NCBI GenBank assembly: GCA_024693135.1
Contig: JAILLN010000018.1
Coordinates: forward strand, 1 to 41,417
Direction: 5' to 3'
DNA: 41,417 bases
Source: Lachnospiraceae bacterium
Lineage (GTDB): Bacteria > Bacillota > Clostridia > Lachnospirales > Lachnospiraceae
Part shown: piece by piece, positions 34,841 through 41,417 of the stretch
How positions within the stretch are numbered: the first letter of the stretch is position 1
Layout of the letters: every line of letters starts with the position of its first letter
Notes under the pieces: model-generated
The model's input: only the letters and a program-made list of their open reading frames with translations
What the model was told of the DNA's origin: nothing
The model's database searches: none
Translations under genes and position numbers: made by a program

Positions 34841-36202
34841 ATGGCAGATCAGGCCGGAGGGGAATGGCAGAGGCTCGGCGAGGATGTCGGGCGGGCGGTG
34901 CAGGATGCCATCAGTTCCGGGAATTATTCCAATCTTAGCCGGGAAATGGCAGATATCGCAGACCGGGCGCTGGGCAATCTTGGGGATACCATCGCAAGCA
35001 AGGTAAAGGAAAGCACCAGCCAGAGCAGACAGAGGGTCGTGGATGAGCCCACAGAGGACTGGCATGAGGGCGCAAGCACCATGCGGGATATCCATGGGTA
35101 CAGCGGGAGCGAATACCGGCAGTTCACGCCCGATCCGGAATGGCAGGATACAAAGACCGCCAAATACATCAAACAGATCAATAAGGATCATGCGAAGGAT
35201 AAGCTTCGGGAAGAAAAGCGCAAAAAGAACGAGCTTTACGAAAAGACCGGGGTATGGAAGGGCTTAAGCATTGCCGGGATCGCGGCGGGCTTTCCCTTAG
35301 GCATCATCCTGGCAGGCTTCTTCGGGGCTCTTTCTGCGGCGGTGAACCCCCTTTTTCTGGCGCCCATGATCCTGACCTCCGTGCCCTTATTCGGAGTCGG
35401 CATAGCAGGCACTTCCATGCTCTCACAGATCAACCGCTTCGAGCGGTATGTGGAAAGCCTGGACGGCAGGACCTACGGGGATATCGCCATGCTCTCCCAG
35501 GCAGGGGGCAGATCCAAAAGGGGCACGGTAAAGGACCTGACGAAGATGATCGGGCGCCGGTGGTTTAAGCAGGGGCATATCGACGAGGATACGACCTGCC
35601 TCATTACCAGCGACGAGACCTATGACCAGTATCTCCTGACCCAGAAGCAGGCCCTGGCCATAAGGCAGCAGGAGGAAGAGGAGCAGCGGAAGGAAGAAGA
35701 ACAGCGGCTGAAGGAGGATGCGGAGTACGCGGCCATGACCGAGAGCCAGCGGGAGATCTTCCGGCAGGGGGAGGCTTATATTAAGGAGCTCCATGAGTGC
35801 AACGATGCCATCCCCGGCCACGAGATGTCCGAAAAGGTATCCCGCATGGAGATCTCCGTAAGGCAGATCCTGGACAGGGCAAGGAAGCAGCCCCGGCTTA
35901 TCGAGGATTTAAGGCGCCTCATGAATTACTACCTTCCCACTACAGTGAAGCTGCTGCATGCCTATGCCGAGCTGGAAAGCCAGGGGAAGGATACCGAGAC
36001 GATCCGCAAGTCCAAGAGCGAGATCGAGGAGACCATCGATATCATGAATGACGCCTTCGACAAGCTTTTCGACAACATGTTCGTGGATACGAGCCTGGAC
36101 ATCTCCACCGACGCGGAGGTCATGAAGACCCTGCTGAAGCAGGAGGGCCTTACCGGCCACAGCTTCACCTCCGCCGGAATGGATCAAAATAACCATAATT
36201 AA
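34841..36202 (+). CDS. xpaC: XpaC-like membrane protein
   Basis: The C-terminal part (about residues 300-440) matches the XpaC family (5-bromo-4-chloroindolyl phosphate hydrolysis protein): RKQPRLIEDLRRLMNYYLPT, TVKLLHAYAELES and IEETIDIMNDAFDKLFDNMF. Two adjacent hydrophobic segments lie at about 142-165 and 168-193, so it is a membrane protein with a hydrophilic N-terminal region of ~135 residues and a large cytoplasmic C-terminus that includes a Glu/Gln/Lys-rich coiled coil (about 275-300). The middle segment TVKDLTKMIGRRWFKQGHID resembles a small helical domain. At 453 residues it is longer than Bacillus XpaC. In Bacillus subtilis xpaC is next to the TelA homologue yaaN, and the same pairing holds here. 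The biochemical role is unknown. ATG 34841 follows TAGGAG. Confidence 0.82.
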   Translation: MADQAGGEWQRLGEDVGRAVQDAISSGNYSNLSREMADIADRALGNLGDTIASKVKESTSQSRQRVVDEPTEDWHEGASTMRDIHGYSGSEYRQFTPDPEWQDTKTAKYIKQINKDHAKDKLREEKRKKNELYEKTGVWKGLSIAGIAAGFPLGIILAGFFGALSAAVNPLFLAPMILTSVPLFGVGIAGTSMLSQINRFERYVESLDGRTYGDIAMLSQAGGRSKRGTVKDLTKMIGRRWFKQGHIDEDTTCLITSDETYDQYLLTQKQALAIRQQEEEEQRKEEEQRLKEDAEYAAMTESQREIFRQGEAYIKELHECNDAIPGHEMSEKVSRMEISVRQILDRARKQPRLIEDLRRLMNYYLPTTVKLLHAYAELESQGKDTETIRKSKSEIEETIDIMNDAFDKLFDNMFVDTSLDISTDAEVMKTLLKQEGLTGHSFTSAGMDQNNHN

Positions 36203-36213
36203 AGGGGGAAAAG

Positions 36214-37413
36214 ATGATGGAAGAAGAAAGACAAATGGAACAGGCAATGGCGGAAGCGCCCGCACCCACGCTGACCCTGGATCCTTTCGGCCAGGCGCCT
36301 GCCCCCGGGATGGAGCCGAAGCTTCTGCTCCGTCCCCAGGAAAAGATCGCCGAAAGCGCTCAGATCGTGGAAGCCGAAGACAGGCTTACGGAAGAAGAGA
36401 AAAAGATGGTGGAGGACTTCGCCGCCCAGATCGACATCAAGGATACGGCCACCATCCTGACCTATGGAGCCGCTACCCAGCAGAAGATGGCGGATTTCTC
36501 CGACATGGCCCTCTCCAATGTGCGCACGAAGGACATGGGGGAGATCGGGGCCCTGCTCACCGGGGTGGTGTCAGAGCTCAAGGGCTTCAATGAAGAGGAA
36601 AAGGGCATCGTGGGCTTTTTCCGCAAGCAGGGCAATAAGGCGGCCGCGCTGAAAACAAAATACGACAAGGCCGAGGTAAACGTGGGCAAGATCGTGGATG
36701 CCCTCCAGCAGCACGAGACCAAGCTCATGAAGGATACGGCGACCCTGGATAAGATGTATGACATGAACCTGGCCTACTTCAAAGAGCTCACCATGTATAT
36801 CATCGCCGGCAAAAAGAAGCTGGACGAGGCGGAAAACAAGGTCCTGCCCGAGCTCCTGCAGAAAGCGGAGCAGAGCGGCCTTGCGGAGGACGCCCAGGAG
36901 GCCAGGGATTATCAGGAGATGTGCGACCGCTTTTCCAAAAAGCTCACCGATCTGGAGTTGACCCGTACCATCGCCATGCAGACAGCGCCCCAGATCCGCA
37001 TGATCCAGGCAAACGACATCCAGATGGTGGACAAGATCCGCTCCACCGTGGTCAATACCATTCCCCTCTGGAAGAGCCAGATGGTGATCGCCCTGGGCAT
37101 CCAGAATTCCACGGAGGCAGCCAAGGCCCACAAGGCCGTCACGGACATCACCAATCAGATGCTGACAGCCAATGCAGAGGCGTTGAAGGTGGCCACGATC
37201 GAGACCCAGAAGGAATCCCAGCGGGGCATCGTAGACATGGAGACCCTGCAGAAGACCAACCAGTCCCTGATCAGCACCTTCGACGAGGTCATCAAGATCC
37301 AGGCCGAGGGCAGGGAAAAGAGAGCCCAGGCCGAAGTCGAGATGGCGCGGCTGGAAAACGAGCTGAAGCAGAAGCTCCTGGAGGTAAGGGATGTCCGGCC
37401 GGGAAGCCGATAA
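36214..37413 (+). CDS. telA: TelA-like toxic anion resistance protein
   Basis: A 399-residue TelA/YaaN-family protein. Landmarks are LGIQ-type IRSTVVNTIPLWKSQMVIAL with TEAAKAHKAVTDITNQMLTA and ETLQKTNQSLISTFDEVIKI near the C-terminus, and the central DAYKL-like helical repeats (VNVGKIVDALQQHETKLMKD). It is almost entirely helical and coiled-coil, with no signal peptide or membrane segment, so it is cytoplasmic and probably acts at the membrane through its XpaC-like neighbour. The family is tied to tellurite and other envelope stress resistance, but the mechanism is not known. AAAGGGGG precedes ATG 36214. Its last 23 bases overlap the next gene. Confidence 0.9.
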   Translation: MMEEERQMEQAMAEAPAPTLTLDPFGQAPAPGMEPKLLLRPQEKIAESAQIVEAEDRLTEEEKKMVEDFAAQIDIKDTATILTYGAATQQKMADFSDMALSNVRTKDMGEIGALLTGVVSELKGFNEEEKGIVGFFRKQGNKAAALKTKYDKAEVNVGKIVDALQQHETKLMKDTATLDKMYDMNLAYFKELTMYIIAGKKKLDEAENKVLPELLQKAEQSGLAEDAQEARDYQEMCDRFSKKLTDLELTRTIAMQTAPQIRMIQANDIQMVDKIRSTVVNTIPLWKSQMVIALGIQNSTEAAKAHKAVTDITNQMLTANAEALKVATIETQKESQRGIVDMETLQKTNQSLISTFDEVIKIQAEGREKRAQAEVEMARLENELKQKLLEVRDVRPGSR

Positions 37414-38089
37414 TTCCTTCAAGGCCCGGGCCAGGGCATTCGTCCCGTCCCTTCCCAACGCTCTGGTGGAGGGCGTCCTGAGGCTCATGAGCTTCTTCGA
37501 CCATGTGCCGGGAAGGCTCAGGGAGCAGAACCGCCGGGAAAATGACGGCATCTGGGCGGAAAAATACAGCAGGACCTATGCAGAAAGCTTCATCGAGGAC
37601 CAGGCTTTATTAAAGGACCTGAAGCTGGGGAAGAGCGACATGGCCTATGCCGGCTGCGAGATCATCGCCGTATACAATGCCCTCCTGGACCGGAAAAAGC
37701 TGGAAGAGACCCTTCCGGGGCTCATTTCCTGCTTCGAGAAAAAGGGCGTCGTCCTGAACGGCAGGTTCGGCACGGCCCCCCGGGCACTGGCAAGGTACCT
37801 TCGCTCCATCGGCATCGGGGCGGAGTATTCGATCCGAAGAAAGGACTTCCCGCTTCTTGCAGAGCGCTCTGCCGTCTTCATCGTCACGGCCTATAATGAC
37901 TATGCGGATATCATGCAGGAGATCCACACGGTCTGCATCACGAAGGAGCCGGACGGACGGTTCCGTGCCCACAACAGCAGGAAGTGCAGGGAGAGCGTGG
38001 AAGGCTTTGATGCGCTGGAGCAGGCACTGGGAGTCGGCGGACGGGGAAAGATTCTTGCAATGACTGGAATTATAGAAAAGGGAGAATAG
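37391..38089 (+). CDS. Candidate papain/C39-like cysteine peptidase, function unknown
   Basis: I do not recognise a named family. The 232-residue protein has features of the papain-like (peptidase C39-like) fold: a cysteine at the start of a helix in AYAGCEIIAVYNALL (about residue 87), then a GRFGTAPRALARYLRSIGIG segment typical of the second part of such domains, and a histidine in QEIHTVCITKEPDGRFRAHN (about residue 178) on a strand before an Asp-Gly turn, with an AHN that could supply the third residue. No signal peptide or membrane helix is visible. It overlaps telA by 23 bases, so it belongs to the operon. Alternatives are an inactive C39-like binding domain or a transglutaminase-type enzyme. 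No known substrate. Confidence 0.6.
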   Translation: MSGREADNSFKARARAFVPSLPNALVEGVLRLMSFFDHVPGRLREQNRRENDGIWAEKYSRTYAESFIEDQALLKDLKLGKSDMAYAGCEIIAVYNALLDRKKLEETLPGLISCFEKKGVVLNGRFGTAPRALARYLRSIGIGAEYSIRRKDFPLLAERSAVFIVTAYNDYADIMQEIHTVCITKEPDGRFRAHNSRKCRESVEGFDALEQALGVGGRGKILAMTGIIEKGE

Positions 38090-38136
38090 AAGAGAAAAAA
38101 GAAGGATAAGCGAGAAAAGAGAAGATTATCCATTTA

Positions 38137-38172
38137 AATACGGGGTTGCAATGGGGATTGCAATCCCGTATT
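38137..38172. repeat. Long palindrome spanning the groESL promoter
   Basis: Left arm 38137-38152 (AATACGGGGTTGCAAT) and right arm 38157-38172 (ATTGCAATCCCGTATT) are 16-base reverse complements with a single G-T mismatch, separated by GGGG. There is no T-run after it on the plus strand. Confidence 0.85.
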
Positions 38173-38174
38173 AT
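38146..38174 (+). promoter_or_regulatory. groESL promoter
   Basis: TTGCAA (38146-38151) and TATTAT (38169-38174) with a 17-base spacer. The -35 lies in the left arm and the -10 at the edge of the right arm of the palindrome. Transcription would start near 38181, just before CIRCE. Confidence 0.7.
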
Positions 38175-38185
38175 GTGACTGTTGG

Positions 38186-38212
38186 TTAGCACTCATTATG
38201 ATTGAGTGCTAA
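38186..38212. promoter_or_regulatory. CIRCE operator (HrcA binding site)
   Basis: TTAGCACTC (38186-38194), nine bases, GAGTGCTAA (38204-38212): a perfect CIRCE element. HrcA bound here represses groESL in the absence of heat or misfolding stress; in the transcript it would lie at the 5' end of the leader. Confidence 0.97.
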
Positions 38213-38261
38213 TAAATTGAAAGCACATAATGAACCAGAATCATAAAAGGAGGAGTACAAA

Positions 38262-38549
38262 ATGAAATTGAAACCATTGGGTGACAGGGTTGTGCTGAAG
38301 CCGATCGAAGCGGAGGAAACCACCGCATCCGGGATCGTGATCCCCGGCAAGGAAAAGGAAAAGCCCCAGCAGGCGGAAGTGATCGCTGTAGGCCCGGGAG
38401 GAACCGTAGACGGCAAGGAAGTCAAGATGGAGGTCAAGAAGGGCCAGAAGGTCATCTATTCCAAATATTCGGGAACGGAAGTGGAGCTGGATGACAAAAA
38501 CAAGGTAATCGTGGTGCGTCAGAGCGATATCCTGGCGATCATTGAGTAA
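38262..38549 (+). CDS. groES: Co-chaperonin GroES
   Basis: The 95-residue lid of the GroEL chamber. MKLKPLGDRVVLKPIEAEET at the start, the mobile loop ETTASGIVIPGKEKEKPQQA, the roof-type GPGGTVDGKEV and the C-terminal YSGTEVELDDKNKVIVVRQS with DILAI. AAAGGAGGAG precedes ATG 38262. It follows CIRCE by about 50 bases and groL by 48 on the other side. Confidence 0.97.
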   Translation: MKLKPLGDRVVLKPIEAEETTASGIVIPGKEKEKPQQAEVIAVGPGGTVDGKEVKMEVKKGQKVIYSKYSGTEVELDDKNKVIVVRQSDILAIIE

Positions 38550-38582
38550 GCTGTGCTTTGCACTGCATAGAGAATGGATTAG

Positions 38583-40226
<1,644 letters not shown>

Positions 40227-40246
<20 letters not shown>

Positions 40247-40347
40247 CCGCTGGCAGCGTAGATGGCCCTTTGGCATGTTACATCCCGCTGGCAGCGTAGA
40301 TAGCCCTTTGGCATGTTACATCCCGCTGGCAGCGTAGATGCCCTTTG
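40227..40347. repeat. Three tandem 38-base repeats with a partial fourth
   Basis: Units beginning GCCCTTTGGCATGTTACATC start at 40227, 40265 and 40303 (38-base period); a partial copy (GCCCTTTG) begins at 40340. Each holds the right arm of the groL-stop hairpin and an internal short dyad CGCTGGCAGCG. There are no unique spacers, so this is not a CRISPR array. It lies in the 3' untranslated region before the terminator. Confidence 0.9.
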
Positions 40348-40355
40348 AAAAAATG

Positions 40356-40388
40356 GCTGCTCGGATTTGTTCCGGGCAGCTTTTTTTT
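40356..40388 (+). terminator. groESL terminator
   Basis: GCTGCTCGGA (40356-40365) pairs with TCCGGGCAGC (40371-40380) around TTTGT, with one wobble, followed by eight Ts (40381-40388). Confidence 0.93.
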
Positions 40389-40441
40389 CGCACCGATCTT
40401 GGCAAACACTATGTAATGACTAATCTCCGCCGCCAGCGGGC

Positions 40442-40680
40442 CCTGCACTTTGATCTATGATATGCCGCCGGCGGGCCTTGCATTTCCACGTCGCCTCACC
40501 GCTCACTTAATGCGGAGCTTCCCGCCGGCTCCGACTATGCAATCTCGGCTTGGCGAGCCAACTTAAAAGCGTGTTGTCTCGCCAAACAGCCGATCTTGCA
40601 AGTCTTTGCAGGCGGCAATCTCCGCGTGTTCGCGGTAAGAGGCTCCTTAGGAAACGACAGGCCCCTTGGCGGCTCACACT
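40442..40680. repeat. ~240-base direct repeat, copy 1
   Basis: It runs from CCTGCACTTTGATCTATGAT to GGCGGCTCACACT and recurs at 40762-41004 with a period of about 324 bases and few substitutions. Inside are a stem CGGCT-TGGCGAG (40546-40557) with CTCGCCA (40578-40584) and AGCCG (40588-40592), a small hairpin CCGCG-TGTT-CGCGG near 40622-40635, and the palindrome CCGCCGGCGG near 40466-40475. Confidence 0.88.
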
Positions 40681-40761
40681 TTGCAAGACAGGGGATGGTT
40701 CTTTTGTCTGCTATGGAGAAAATTTGCTGTGGCATACTTCGCCACCGGCGGGATCGGCGAG

Positions 40762-41004
40762 GCCTGCACTTTTTTGATCTATGATACGCCGCCGGCGGGG
40801 CCTGCATTTCCACGTCGCCTCACCGCTCACTTAATGCGGAGCTTCCCGCCGGCTTCGACTATGCAATCTCGGCTTGGCGAGCCAACTTACAAGCGTATTG
40901 TCTCGCCAACCAGCCGATCTTGCAAGTCTTCGCAGGCGGCAATCTCCGCGTGTTCGTGGTAAGAGGCTCCTTAGGAAACGTCAGGCCCCTTGGCGGCTCA
41001 CACT
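40762..41004. repeat. ~240-base direct repeat, copy 2
   Basis: Second copy of the repeat at 40442-40680, with three extra Ts near its left end. The stem arms around 40870-40916 are unchanged relative to copy 1, while the loop and bulge carry the substitutions. The small hairpin has CGTGG for CGCGG, which keeps pairing as a G-T wobble. This pattern suggests a conserved structure. Confidence 0.88.
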
Positions 41005-41157
41005 CCGCAGAATATTTGTGAACATGGCGGAGCTTCCCCTCAACAAAGGGCTTCATCACGATTCCCGCTACACCGGTCAGAGATCTTCCCTCGTGATTAA
41101 TGCTGTATGACGAGCGAGAAAACCCTGGATTGTACTAAAAAAAATACAATTGATGAA

Positions 41158-41186
41158 TTGCGAAAAATATAGCGTGGTGATAGTAT
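41158..41186 (+). promoter_or_regulatory. Probable promoter of the secreted-protein gene
   Basis: TTGCGA (41158-41163) and TAGTAT (41181-41186) with a 17-base spacer, leaving an AT-rich leader of about 100 bases before the ATG at 41290. Confidence 0.5.
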
Positions 41187-41289
41187 AGAGCATACCATGG
41201 TGGGGCAGCTATGTCTTTTTTGTGTCCTCACTGCGATGTTTAATATAGATTAAGCACAGAATTAAACAAAAAAGAGAGGAGAAAAGTAA

Positions 41290-41417
41290 ATGAGAAAGAA
41301 CTGGAAGAAAGTTCTGTCATTGGTTCTGGCGCTGGCGATGGTATTCAGCATGAATACGACAGCCTTCGCAGCCGACGAGATCGTGGCTGTAGCCGATGAC
41401 GGAGTGATCGCCGAGGC
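41290..41417 (+). CDS. Secreted protein, N-terminal part only
   Basis: The gene runs off the window after 42 codons. The start MRKNWKKVLSLVLALAMVFS is a clear Sec signal peptide: basic n-region, hydrophobic core, then MNTTAFAADE with a likely signal peptidase I site after AFA. There is no lipobox cysteine. GAGGAG lies about ten bases before ATG 41290. The visible mature part (ADEIVAVADDGVIAE) does not identify the family; many large surface proteins of Lachnospiraceae begin in this way. Confidence 0.85.
   Translation, partial: MRKNWKKVLSLVLALAMVFSMNTTAFAADEIVAVADDGVIAE

Larger units (their letters stand above)
40389..41289. other. ~900-base gene-free region with repeats
   Basis: No credible gene is visible on either strand. 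Short minus-strand frames (40535-40813, 40859-41059) give similar peptides only because they lie in the two copies of a direct repeat; most changes between the copies alter the peptide and none has a ribosome binding site. The region holds the ~240-base direct repeat (listed separately), a recurrent GC-rich motif around GCCGCCGGCGGG (about 40430, 40470, 40743, 40790), and the promoter of the last gene. Confidence 0.7.

Noticed and set aside
40535..41059. Two similar minus-strand small proteins (40535-40813 and 40859-41059)
   Set aside because: They lie in the duplicated non-coding element; differences between copies are mostly amino-acid changing, and no ribosome binding sites precede them.

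Overview
The window looks like chromosome from a fairly GC-rich Firmicute of class Clostridia, most likely family Lachnospiraceae. Evidence for this is the r-protein gene order, the zinc-type S14, an L17 with a large internal insertion, adjacent EcfA1-EcfA2-EcfT-TruA-L13-S9 genes, an HrcA/CIRCE-controlled groESL, strong AGGAGG ribosome binding sites and sigma-A-type promoters with 17-bp spacers. The family call is inference; no rRNA or tRNA gene is present to settle it.

Layout. (1) 1-400: remnant of a small frameshifted ORF. (2) 401-13014: an anaerobic corrinoid locus. cbiF-cbiG (fused) reads right and meets, tail to tail, a leftward group xth-amrS-cobQ. A promoter at 5481-5509 then starts a rightward operon: cbiC, cbiD, cbiH, a triple fusion CbiJ-CbiE-CbiA, and a BtuCD-like permease and ATPase. 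Together these cover most of corrin ring contraction, methylation and amidation plus corrinoid uptake. CbiK/X, CbiL, CbiT, CbiB, the nucleotide-loop genes and the substrate-binding protein are not in the window. (3) 13095-28684: a strong promoter and about 250-nt structured leader precede the S10-spc-alpha super-operon (rpsJ to rplQ), with secY, adk, infA and rpoA inside and map absent. It ends in a terminator-like hairpin. (4) 28687-31932: ECF vitamin transporter energizing module (ecfA1, ecfA2, ecfT) and truA. (5) 31929-32986: rplM-rpsI with its own promoter and a strong terminator. (6) 33149-38089: a four-gene operon of a HerA/DUF853-type ATPase, an XpaC-like membrane protein, a TelA-like protein and a candidate papain/C39-like cysteine peptidase. 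This is the least understood unit here. (7) 38137-40388: groES-groEL under CIRCE, with a long palindrome built over the promoter and 38-bp tandem repeats between the groEL stop and its terminator. (8) 40389-41289: about 900 bases without a credible gene, dominated by two copies of a ~240-bp structured direct repeat. (9) 41290 to the end: the first 42 codons of a secreted protein.

The most notable items are the CbiJ-CbiE-CbiA fusion, the HerA-XpaC-TelA-peptidase operon, the palindromic groESL promoter and the two repeat families downstream of groEL.
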